Below, in pieces: positions 1-11,700 of a stretch of 64,000 nucleotides of DNA. The notes under the pieces are model-generated. The model was not told where the DNA came from. It searched no databases and saw nothing but the letters and a program-made list of their open reading frames with translations. Source of the stretch: Cinclus cinclus (taxonomy: Eukaryota > Chordata > Aves > Passeriformes > Cinclidae); the NCBI RefSeq assembly GCF_963662255.1, contig NC_085059.1, forward strand, positions 14,975,234-15,039,233, written 5' to 3'. A program made the translations under genes and the position numbers. Position 1 is the stretch's first letter, and the number at the start of each line of letters is the position of its first letter.

Positions 1-1634
1 CAGCACTGGAAAAGAGGTTGCATTTGGGCAGCCAGCCTTCCCTTTCCCCAGGACATGCTGTTGGAGCCAGCCCGTCCCTGTTCCCTGGAGTACCTCCACA
101 CTGCAGGCTGCCCCTCCAGGAACACAGAGCCCCATTCCCAGGACACAACTCCCACCCTCACTCCAGAAGTCATCACAACCTACCTTCACCACACCTCTGT
201 ACACCCAGTTCCAAAATAAACCACCATTATTCCACCCAGGCTGGCTCTGATCTGTCCCCTAGGTGGCTTGGGTACACATGCCACATGGTCACCTTCTGCT
301 GCTGCTACATGTCCCCAGGGGTCAGCCCTGCTCCATGCCAAGTGACCACATCTGCATCTGTGTGGGTCAGCCCTACTCCATGCTGGGTTGATGGAATCCT
401 GGTCCCCAAGGGTCAGAGCCCTGCTCCATGCCAGGATTATGGCATCCTCATCCCTGTGAGTCAGACCTGTTCTGTGCTTGGGTGACGGCATCCCAGTCCC
501 CAAGGGTCACAGTCTGCTCCACCCCCTTTCTCAGCCAGAAATAACTTCTGTCCCGTGGCTGGACCTTGACATCTGGGCTGGAGCCCAGGACGGGTTGGGG
601 CGAGCAGCAGGAGCCCAAGGGTGCCGTGAAGGGCCAGCAGAGGCCACGAGTGCTGGTGGCTGCAGCTTGGCCTCGGCCTCATCCCCAGCACAGCAGGAGA
701 AGCATCTTTGGTTCCCAGCATCTGGGGTATCCCCTGGCCAGGTAGGGAAGGTGAGGGCTCACATGGGGGTCAGCAGGTGGGTGGGTGCACAGGGCTTGGG
801 TATGTCCTTGGTGATGGAAAAGGGGACACCACCAGTGTGGGGGTCAGGGTGCAGTCTCCCCAGAGTGGGGCAGAGGGAATGATGGGGTGCAGGTCCCTGG
901 CTCATTGTGTGGATGGTTAATCCTGAACTCAGAGCTGGCAGGGAGCTGTGTGCCAGGCATCCCAGCCCCCTGGGAACCCTGGCACTGCAGGGCTCTTAGG
1001 GGAAACTACCCAGCATCAGCCCTAGCTGAGGGATGCCAGATGCACCAAACAGGGTGGAACAGCACTTGCGGAGCTGAGCGTCCTGGTAGCACAGAAGGGT
1101 TCTGCTGCAGGTGGGCAGTTCAGGGGGCTCAGACTGGGGCTCAGCTGCCTCTCCACAGTGGAGCAACCCAGCCGAGTGGTCCCACAAACCTTCTTGCTAC
1201 TGGCTAGGCTCACCAGCTCCCTGCAAGTTCAGAGCTGCAACTCCTGCACCCTCGGAGCCTGCAGCTGAAAATAACTCTGGCGGAGGTGCTGGGTGGGGGG
1301 GGCTGGCCAGGGCCCCTGCTCGGGCAGCAGCTGCTGCTCCGAGGGCACTTGGGGCGCAAGGACAGTGGCTCACTGTGGGCAAAGTCAGAGGTGAGGACAG
1401 TTTCTGCCCTAAAGAAAGGCAGACAGGAAGAACCACAGGCAAGGGCTGAGGGGCAGCATGATTTGAACATTCCCTATGTCTGTTGGTTGGGATGGAGAGC
1501 AGTGCAAGAACATGCTTAGGAATGATGTTGAACAGGGGAGATGCTCAGCTGAATTCTACTGTCTCTCTGGTGCATGCCTAGGGCTGAGGTGTTCCCATGT
1601 TTGGTGTCACTCCTGGAGTGCCTCTCTCTTCCAG
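1..1634. other. Region upstream of MYOZ3 coding start, no coding exon recognised
   Basis: No reading frame here resembles a protein I know and none is framed by convincing splice sites, so I read this as 5' flank or 5' intron of MYOZ3. A splice acceptor (ttccag) ends at 1634, and the exon that follows carries a 56-base untranslated leader before the MYOZ3 start codon. Any first non-coding MYOZ3 exon would lie here or before the window. In human the upstream neighbour on the same strand is SYNPO, so part of the region could belong to the SYNPO 3' side; nothing in the sequence confirms that. Confidence 0.5.
315..525. repeat. Degenerate minisatellite, period about 46-48 bp
   Basis: A unit built around GGTCAGnCCTGCTCCATGCC recurs at about 319, 365, 411, 459 and 505, with increasing sequence drift toward the 3' end. 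That gives roughly four and a half copies. The repeat explains why both strands show open frames with internally repetitive peptides here; those frames are not genes. Confidence 0.6.
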
Positions 1635-1690
1635 CCAGACAGGATCCATCCACCGCCAACTGAGCTGCCCCAGGAGAACGGCAGCAAGTG

Positions 1691-4600
1691 ATGGCTATCA
1701 TGAGACCAGGCCCTGAAGATGGTAAGGGGGTGCAGGTGTGTCACCGGCCCCAGGACAGTGCTGCCCTCCCTGCCTACGGACCAGACCCAGCTCTGGTTGA
1801 GGCCAATTGCCCTGCTTTTGCTGGAACGGTCCATGCACAGAGTGTGAGAGATGGCTTGAACCTCTGGTGCTCCCTGACAATTCCTCACACAGAGGAAATG
1901 CCAGTCCCTGGCATGGGCAAATGGCCCAGCCACAAAACAGAGACCCAAACAAGGGGATACATGGTCTGTGCTGCCTTGGGGGTCTCCAGCACTGCAGCAT
2001 CCTCAGCTGTAGCTGTGCTCTCCCAGCCTCCCCAGAGCCCCAGCTGGACCTGGGGAAGAAGATGAGCACAACACATGACCTGATGATCGAGGAGCTCTCC
2101 CTGCCAAACAACCGTGGCTCCCGGCTCTTCCAGCAACGTCAGAAGCGGGTACAGCGCTTTGTCTTTGAGCATCCCAGTGGCTCCAGGCAGGTGGGTCTGA
2201 GGACAGCCCTTCCCTGGTTCTTGCAGCCTTTCCAAGGAAGGAATTCCTGGAAGGATCAATGGTCGTAGTTGGCTGACTGCTATGCAGAGGTGAAGGGAGA
2301 GGAGAAATGTCCTGGTGGGCTGGGCATGGAGATGGGCAAACATGGGGTTCAATATCCACCAAAGCAGAAGGGGATGGTGCTGATCCCTCTCTGCACCCAC
2401 TCATTGTCTCCTGCAGCTCCCAGGGAAAGGGGCAGGTGGCTCACACCACACTGGGAAAGGTGATCCAGAAGCAACAGTGAATGAACAGATGGTGAGTAGA
2501 TGGAGGAAGCTCTGAGATGTTTTTAACTCAGAGTCCCTGAGTCCCAAATGAGGCAGGGTGAGGTCTCCCTGTGCCTGTTAACTCTCTCCTCCACAGGCAG
2601 GGGAGAATGCTGGGGGCCAGGAGAATTATCACTCCGAGCTCCATGTAGCAGCATCACCCCAAGGTGGCCCTCCAGAAGTGCCCAAGAAGTCAGAGAAGGT
2701 CTTGCACATGAGCAAAGTCCTGAACCCCAATGCCCTAGCCCCAGGTAAGTCAATGCTTTCTGTACCTGAATCCAACAGTGCTGTGATCTCAGCAACATGG
2801 GGCTGGAGGCAGTGAGCTGCTGCTTGCTGAGGTGTCTGCCCAACCCTCCCCCAGAGATATTATATGTACAAATATCTCTATATATAGATAGGTCATAGAT
2901 ATTCATTCCTGCCCCTGTAACAGGTATTTCATGGCCATGCAGAGATTGGGTTGTTCCCAGCCCCCTGCCTCAGCCTGACTGTGGCCCCAGCAACCCATAC
3001 TGTCTCTCCCCTGCACAGGGTACTCAAGCCCCCTCAAAGAAATCCCCCATGAGAAGTTCAATGTCACCGCCATCCCCAAGGGCTACCGGTCCCCATGGCA
3101 GGAGCTCTTTGGTGACAGGAATGATGCCGTGCATGGCAAGAACCCACCACCCATGAGATCCCCTGCGTGGGACTTCAGGAGCTTCAACAGGTAACAGGGG
3201 CAGACACCATCAGCCACGCCAGTCCTTGGCCAAGCCCTTCAGCCTCGAGGAGCACCCACCATTCTTCCAGGGAAACACAAACATTCATTCCCTCTTTATA
3301 CCCCACAGGGGCACAGCAAGGGCTCAGGATGCTCTTTTTCTACTCAGGAGCTTCTCTGTGGCTCCCTGCAAAGGTTCCTGCCTCCAGCAGCTCTCCCCCA
3401 GGTCTCCTCTCAGCTCCACTACTGCGCTCACACAGTCTCAGGCAGCTTGATCTCACTGGGTAACCTCAGGGATGAAATTTGGGAGGACCAATTCTTACAC
3501 ACATGGTCCTGGAGAAGGAATCACTCCTGTTCCCAGCTGGGCTCAACTCTCAGCTGGGTGGAGGAATGACACAATGCCAAGTCTCTTTCCTAATTTCCTT
3601 AACGTATTCAAGCAGCTGCTAGAAGCAGTGGGGGTATAAGGTTAATCTTCCCACAGAGTGCTAAGAGGTCACCAGATTCCTTCCAAACACCTGCTCAAGC
3701 CCAATGCCTCCAGGTCAGGGAGTTTCTGGTGGCTCAGCCTGGCAAGCTCTATGCCCTGTGGCTGCTTTTGATGGAGCACAGCTGATGCCTCCTCACACCT
3801 CCAATTTACACTGGGGTCAAGGGTGGGACCCTGCAGCAAAGACTGCCAAGACAGATCTTTCTGGAAAGGTGATGGTGGGGATCCACGAGATGGAGATCTG
3901 GTGTTAGCAAAGCACCAACTTTCTATTCTGCATGGCAGAATAATAAGAACTGAACTTTTACGCTGAACATGATCCCAGGGAATCAGCAAAAGGAGTCCTG
4001 TCTGTCGTCCTTCCTGAAAGCCTGTCACGAGGATGGAATTATATTGGCTTTGATGGCCTGGCCAAAGTCACCTTCCAGCAAGCAAGTTCCCACTGGAGTT
4101 TCCCCTGGGACACTGCACTGCTGCTCCCCAGACCATATGCAAACAGCAGCTCCCCAGCACCCACCCCGGGGCTGGATTTGAGGCATGGGGGGACACGAGT
4201 CCCCCCATGAAAGCTGTGCTTTCAAAACTTGGCAGAAGGGCACCACAACCCCTCCTTGTGGGAAAAGCCATCCTAAATGGAAGAGATGAGCCTGGACACC
4301 ACCATCCCTTTGCTGCTCTCCTCCCCCTCAGCCCTGGGGCTTTCCCATGTAGCTCTCCTTGAGGAATTAGAGCCAAGGAGCTGTTGCAGACACTTGGCTC
4401 TTTTAACATTTAGCCATGTTCCTGCCTAAGGATTTATTTATGGACAGGGACTGAAGCAAGGGCATGTTTCTGAATAATACTCCATCCTGTACCATTTCTC
4501 CCCTCTCACACGCTGCCTTTCTATTTAAAGTCTTCAGCTGTAATTTAATACAGATGGATGCTAATTTAACTCCAAGCCTCTTGCCACCTCCTCTAATTCT

Positions 4601-5845
4601 TCAGTGAGACAGAAAGATTCAGAAAGCCAATCTTCTTTTAACTGGGCTTTTCTCAATCTTCCAAGCTGTTGGCTTTTAAATCACTTCTCAGTTCAAATAC
4701 CAAACCACAGAAAAACAAACTTTTTGGAACAAACCGGCTATCAAGAAGCCAGTGGTCTTGCCTAAGGCTAGCTGAATCCAAGCACAGCTCTCATAGGCTA
4801 CAGAGCAAGGGCAAGTTCACCACCCCCACATCAACTGCATTAAAGCAGGCTGATTTATCCCAGTTTTAAATATTCAGACTGTGATGCAAAAACCTGGGCC
4901 ACCTTGCTAAGTTGTGCTGCCTTAGGAGAGAGTGGAAACCAAGCTTTGACAAAGACTCTCTTTTCCCCAAGTAAGTTCTTAGAACAAACTGCTCTCATTT
5001 GCCTTTCCCCCTATTTCTCCTCTGTTGCAAAATATTGCCACGTTATTCATGTTCTAGCAGTGCTTCCCAAAGCAAATGTTCCCAGTTTTGCCTCATTGAT
5101 AGCTCAGTCCCTATGTGCTGCTCCAAAACCAACATTCTTTGCTTTTTGGGGGCTGGCACACTCTTCCCCAGTCCCTTTCCACAGTTGTCCAGAAAGAGAC
5201 GACAGCTCTTGCCCCCGCACTGCTCCTCCTGTTAGTCATTGTTCATGAGGAGCCGTCCCAAAAGGCGGGATGGAGCCAGGGCCAATGATGTGCTAATGAT
5301 CCAGAGCAGAGCAGAGCAGCTGTCAGCCTCAGCCCTCTGCAGGACACAGGAGCTGCACATGGGGCGCTCTCAAGACCAGGGGTTTGTCACTGTCACTGGT
5401 CTCTGAATCTAGACCCTTCCACGTGCAGAACACTCCCACCAACACCCAGGCACCAAAACCCCACTCTCCAGACTCGCCAAAGCTTAAGTTGAGGTGGCTC
5501 TGTACCAGAGAACCACCTTGCTGGGTTGGTAAGTGTCCTGGGGAGAAAGAGGAGGGTTGTCATTTCTAACAGGCATTGCTACATTGTGCTGGACTCAGTA
5601 AATCCAGACTTATTTTTTCTAATACCTTTACAGCATGCCCAGCCTCTCCTTGTGACTAAGTGTGCTTCTTTCTGTGCTGCAGGACTCCAGCCCCGTTTGA
5701 TAGGGCGTTGGTTGGTGAGCTGTTCTCTTTGCCCACCGTAGAGCTGGATAACCTGAGTGTGCTGGAGGTGATTTCCCACAGGCCCAACTTCAACAGGGTG
5801 GCCCAAGGCTGGGTGCGGATCCTGCCAGAAAGCGAAGAGCTGTAG
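1691..5845 (+). CDS. MYOZ3: Myozenin-3 (calsarcin-3/FATZ-3), six coding exons
   Basis: Sarcomeric Z-disc protein of the myozenin family, which is known to bind alpha-actinin, filamin C, telethonin and calcineurin in striated muscle. Coding exons are 1691-1721, 2027-2190, 2417-2491, 2597-2744, 3019-3190 and 5683-5845; all junctions are GT-AG and phases agree, giving 250 aa against 251 in human. The family signature lies in exon 2 (LDLGKK, then MIEELSLPNNRGSRLF and the basic RQKRVQRF stretch) and in the last exon (FNRVAQGWVR). The protein ends in ESEEL, the class III PDZ ligand that binds ZASP/Enigma-family proteins. The start is the first ATG in an exon whose acceptor is at 1634; an in-frame ATG at 1700 is an alternative. 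The 2.5-kb last intron (3191-5682) holds nothing I recognise. Confidence 0.93.
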
Positions 5846-8469
5846 GACATGCACTCCCTGCCCCATGGCCACAGATGGTTCCCTCACTGGACTCGGACAC
5901 ACTCACGGGGTGGGGAGGGGTGCAGGTATCCTTCATGAAAGCTCAGCTGGTGGGCTCGGGTTGTCATCTTCGAATGAGGTTTGAATGAGCTCGAGTGTGG
6001 GACCATTTTGAATTCCCCTTGCAGTCAACGCCAAGCCAGCAGCCAAGTCCTCACTGTTAATCCAGCAGATCCCTGCAAGCTCCCATACAAAACATCCTGT
6101 ACAGCCTGTCCTCTTCCCTGCCTCATGGAAAACAGCAGCACCATCAGCTGCAACACACCAAGCTGCCTCACTGCATCCTCACTGGCACGGAGACCTGCTC
6201 AGACAGCTGGTGCTTTTGCAGAGAAATTCCATCTTCAGGACAAGACTGCATTTGTCATTCCAGACAGCACACACAGGAAGGCATAATGGAAGAGCAGTAG
6301 CAAAAATTACAAAGCATTGGCATGTTTAAAGCAGCTACCTTGAGCTTGTCTGGACAACAAAAACAAGTGAAGGAGTGGGAATCTTACTTGTTTACCAACA
6401 CAGCACAGCCACGGTAAAGGGGAGAGGAACGCTGGGAGTTGGAAACTTGTGCCCTGTTTTCCACAAGTTACTAGCTAGCACTTGGCAGCTATTTTTCCCT
6501 TCCTATTGCTCTTTGCATGTCTTTCTTGAACATGTAATCTAAGCTCTTTAAGTGACCGATTTGCTTCATGTAGTTGGTCAAGGATCAGACCCTGCCTGGA
6601 CTCACTGCCTTGCAGAACCACAACAGTGTGAGGATGCTGCCAGAGACTTCTGGTAACTTCAACATCAGTGGGAAGGAAAAGCAGCATGGCTGTGCCTCCA
6701 GAGCAAGCACAGGCTTCCCTAGGAATGTGAAAATCAGCAGTGAGGATCCAAGTACACCAACATTTTCAGCAGTGACACACAGTGGGACATGCAGCTAACA
6801 ACAGCCTGACACCAGTTACCAGAACAGCTAGGGAACCCCACTCACAAAAACCTCTGACTCAACACAGACTTCCTTCAATTGCTTTTGTTAGGTTCTTAGT
6901 GTTACCCTTTCTTATACTCCCAAAAGCACCAGGATAAAAGTTCCTTTTTCCACCACTGTGGTTAAATGGGGCAAGTAAGTGTTGTGGTAAAAATGCAGCT
7001 AGCATCTGCCTATTTGTGAAGTCTGCAACGCTGGGCAGGGCAAACCCCATGCAAGGATTCTGCTCCCACAGGGTATCATTCAGGTGGAAAGCTTTCATTA
7101 ATTTGTTTCCCACAGAAGCAGGAGGGGGCAAGCAAAAGGAAAGAGGTGGTTTGCTCCTTAGAAACAATAAATCTGTGATGCTTAACTGCTGCCCTATTCA
7201 ATTTCCCTCCTCTTTGTCCATCATCTGCAGAACCTAGGCATCCTGGGCAACTGGCTGGAAATAATAAATTTGGGATGATGTGAAGCCACCTGCATTCCAA
7301 ATCTGTCACAGCACTCACAGGTCCTGGCTATGGACACCCTGGGCCAGTGCAGTGGCAAATGCCACAGCCCTCTCCCATCCACCGCCACCCTGGGACAGCT
7401 CTCCCCTGACATAAGCTGAACTAATTACTCACACCCAAAGCCCAGCTCTTTCTCCAGAGAAAGCCAGCCCATGGTGCCACAAGTGCTACACCTGCTTTGA
7501 CAGCCTGGCAGGGCTGGCACCATGATGGGATCCAGTGGCACTGTACAGGACAGCACATGAAACTAAAAGCGGACATGCCTGTCCTTGCCCATGTAGGATC
7601 TTGGCTGCGCCAGCACTCACACAAGAATCAGACCAAGTCCTCAGACACTGCACTCCAGGAAGCTGGGTCAAAGGACAGTGTTGAAAAATTAAAATATTTT
7701 TATGTACTTTTAAAAAAAACCAAGCAAATGAAGTTTCGTAACAGGCCCATCCTGTTATGAAGACATCCACAGACCCATTGCATGAAAGCTAATATGGAGA
7801 TAAACCTAAAATCCTCCAGCCACATGTATAACCTCACTCAGCTGCAGACAACAGGCAGGACACAGTGAGGCCACCACTACACTTGGAGCACAGAAAGAGA
7901 AGTTTCACATCTTAGCAAAGCAAGATGAAGTGGGATCCATGTCACAGTTTAAGGGGATGGTACTTCACAGCCTTTAGAGCCCCAAATCTCCCCAAGAGCA
8001 GTTGCAAATGCATTCTGCCCTGCCCTGCAGCTGGGCAGCACAAGCCCAGACTCTGGGGCTGAGGGGGCTGTCACCCGGCTAGATCAGCAACTGCTGACGT
8101 GTCACTCCACATCATGCCCACACTGCCAGGGGGCTGCTCACCTGACCCAGAACTTGTCTTGCCCAGGATGTGCAGGATTAGAAGTGATGCACTTAAAAAG
8201 GCTTTGTTTTCTTGTCTTTTTTTTAAATCAAGAAGTCAGATAAAAGGAGGGATGAAAATTCTGTGTAGTGAGGCCAAGCCATGGGTTTGGCAGGTCTGAC
8301 GAATTTGTTTTTCAACTCTTATTCAGTCCTTGTTTAATACCTCATTAGAATAATACATCATTAGTTACCCGACAGAGAAGAGTCTCTGGTTACATTTTAA
8401 CAGTCCATAATGTTCCAACTGAGGATATCAAAAGGGCTTGAAAAGGGTTTGGTTTTGTTTTTCCAGAAG
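5846..8469. other. MYOZ3 3'UTR and intergenic DNA between convergent MYOZ3 and RBM22
   Basis: MYOZ3 and RBM22 converge here. The proximal part should be MYOZ3 3'UTR, with possible plus-strand poly(A) signals at 7166 and 7263. The remainder is AT-richer, without convincing coding exons, RNA genes or recognisable repeats. Confidence 0.5.
7166..7171 (+). terminator. Candidate MYOZ3 poly(A) signal AATAAA
   Basis: AATAAA lies about 1.3 kb downstream of the MYOZ3 stop codon, with a second copy at 7263-7268. I saw no earlier canonical hexamer. Which one is used cannot be told from sequence. Confidence 0.35.
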
Positions 8470-8475
8470 TTTATT
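8470..8475 (-). terminator. RBM22 poly(A) signal (AATAAA on minus strand)
   Basis: TTTATT on the plus strand is AATAAA for the minus-strand gene. It lies about 290 bases beyond the RBM22 stop codon and is followed on the minus strand by a GT/T-poor then A/C-rich stretch. It would give a short 3'UTR. Confidence 0.55.
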
Positions 8476-8763
8476 TCAAAAGTGTGCCAATGGGATACAC
8501 AGATAGCACTGTAATTCTGGTACCCCACACCCACAGACCCCCGAGAGCCCTTCTGTCTGTCCCCTACCCACCCCCCCCACACTAATAGAAAGACCTGGGA
8601 CATATCAAGAACCCGATTATAACTGGAGACATGGAGCTGAGCTTGCCCTGTGGCTGCAAGCAGCAAAATAGGGCGTCTCTAGCTCACCCACAGCTCAACA
8701 TATGATGCTACCATGGTAACTAGAAAATAACATTTACTTCAAGGATGAGGGTGGCAGGACATG

Positions 8764-11700
8764 CTAGGGGCTGCTGTGCTTTCCTGCGTGGGCACCCATC
8801 CTCTGGGGATCCTGGGATGGGTAGTGGATGGGGCCTGGGGCTCTCATGAACGGAGGTGGGGGCCCCATGGTGTGGAACATGTGTGGTCCGAAACCTGCAG
8901 AAACAAAAGTTGGCAGCTTCAGGCAAAGCACCAGAAAACCTGATGTGTATGTACTGCTGTTTCAAAGTACTGACACCACAGCTGGCTGACAGCTGTGCCT
9001 CACAAATGTGCACATCTCCCATCTCCTCAAACTCCTGCCCCTCTTTTCAGTACAACCAGGGCCAATACCCAACACATATCATTACAAATAAAAGCTGGTG
9101 AAGGTATCAGGCAGTGTCTGTAATACCCACCTAAATGTTTTCTACTCAACCACAGGGCAGAGCAAATACATCTACAAGAGTCGAAAATTCAGTTAAAATA
9201 TAAAGTGTCTCTGGATAGATATATAGAGAGTCAAGGACATGCTGGCATTCAACCAGCTGCAAAATTACCCTTTGAAGTTCAGGTTAATGTGGCATTTAGA
9301 CAGCCAGCAAAAGCACTGAGTAGGTCTCAGTACCAGTAACAGGGATCTCCAACATGCCTGGGAATTTGCAAGCAAATACCAACCACAACAGGCAGCTCAG
9401 CTTAATTAAACTCTGCTGACAGCTCAGTTTAGATCATCCATTTACACTGTGTGATCAGGGATGAGGAAAATCAGCTCAGGGCATGCATCAGTGGTGCAGC
9501 ATGGCCTGGCAAGGAGGAAGAGACCATCTAACACTGAATTTCACACCCCCACTTGAGAGGGAAACACAAGTACCTGGAGGTGGTGGTGGAGCAATGCCAG
9601 GAGGAGGTGGCAGGGCAATATTCACCACAGCTGAAGGGCCACTTGGAGGTAGATTGAAGTAATTTGCAGAAGCCTCCTCTTCTGCAGCGGGAGGAGGGGG
9701 GAGGGCTGCAGAAAAAGTACACGCGGTTATGGAAAATCTCTCAGGCAAGACAACCAGAGGTATCTGCCTTCAGAGATGGAGCAAAACTCATGCTTTCACA
9801 GGGGAAACTGCTGCTACTATTGCATGTATGAACTGGACTGAGAAGCAGAACTGCATTGAAACCCCAGCCACCAATTTCCTTCATCTGAAACCAGCTTTGT
9901 TTTGTCCATCCCACAACACTCAGTGGACTAAGAAAGCATGAAAAGCATGTGTTGCCAGTATCTCTGACCTAAGTAAGTTGAATTCAGCTTTAGCTTTTCA
10001 CTCATCACATAAAGAACTCTCTTTTCATCAAGGATTTGCTCCTAGACAAAGCTCATCTCCCATCCAGCTGGATCTGCTGCAAACCTCCTACAACTGCTCT
10101 GGGCTCACCACTGCCTCTACCATCCTGAACTGTCACTGCTCCCAGAAGTTTAACAGCAGCCTCACTCACAGAAGTGGGTCAGCATTAAGTATTTCAGAGA
10201 TGAGTACAACTCCCTTACCTCCAGGAAGTCCTGGAACTGGCTCCAGCTTTATCCCTGATTCTGTCGTGCCTTCTTTGTCCTTTTCTTTTCCTCTTGCTGC
10301 CTGGGACCTGAGAAACAGACAAAAGTTTTAGAACAAGGATAAGAAAAGCAGGATAAGGAGATATCTACACCACAGTGGCTTCACATTATGTATTCCAGAT
10401 CAATTTCTTCAGCCCAAAGATGAAAAATCACAGAACATCAGACAGATGGTACCAAGTTTGCAAACAGTGTTTACAGGACATGGACTGAAATCTACTGAAA
10501 ATCTACTGAAATCTACTAGAACTCATCCATAATCCTTAACCAAGAAATCCCTTATGCTACTTGTGTCATCTTCAAGCCAGATCCCACTGGTAAAAAGAAA
10601 ACCAAAATGCAAGAGGACCCCAACTATTTAGCAAACAAATATCTACTTCTGCATAATACCCAATCCTGCTCATCTGGACTGTAAAGAAGACTGAGATAAG
10701 AACTTTGTAGGTCCTCCAGGCTTCCTCCCCCCACAATTACCTTCCCCATTTGACATTGAGTCTGCGGCCGTTGACAATGAGTTTGTTGAAGGATTTCTCA
10801 GCAGCCACCTCTGCAGCCTGTCTGGTGGCAAACTGGATGAAAGCACATTGCTGCCTCTGCACCACTGTTATTGTCCGGATCTCCCCAAACTGGTAGAAGT
10901 GATTTCTGTATGGAACAAAAAAAAAAATTATGATACTCCACTCCTCCTAGTCACAGGGTATATGGCAGGTGAAATAGGCATGTTCAGAAACTTTCTCTTA
11001 TCCATTGTCTGCTCACACTAATCATTAGAAATCAATAATCAATCAATTAATCACAATTAGCCCTCCATGCAATTATGGAACAATAAAAGCTCTGCAACAG
11101 CTTCTCTCAGCAGCTAGCTAAAGATACAGTATTTCCTTGTAAAAAGTTACACCGTATCCCAAACAGCTCAAAGGGATGACTAATCTGTAAAGAGATACAT
11201 TTTAGTCAAAGCATTTGAAATGTATCTGTTTGTTCTCCAACAAGCTGGTACTCCTCTGCACTTACCCACCAACCAGTTCCCCATTAAAAAAAAAAAATAA
11301 TGAAACCCAGATTTAGTTCTGTTCCTCACTTGAAGAGCCATTGTCAATATGTCAAACAAAAAGGCAAGAGCAATACAAATTCACCAACACACCTGAGATC
11401 TGATTCAGTGATGGTATCTCCAAGCCCTCCAACATACAGCGTAGTAATAGTCTTGTCTTCAGGAGGATCTAGACGAGGCATTGTTGATGCTCGTTTCAGA
11501 AGTTTGTCAGCCACAGGATCATTGATTCCATAGTAACGATCTTTGATGTTCTGGTCAGCCAGAGGATCATCTGGATCTGTAGGTTTCTCATGTCTAAGGT
11601 TGATCAAACAAAGCATTTTGCAACTGGGATAAGGGATGACTGAATGGATTAAAATTACTGTAGCTGCCAGTTTCCCAAGCCCTCAGGTCAATTATATCCT

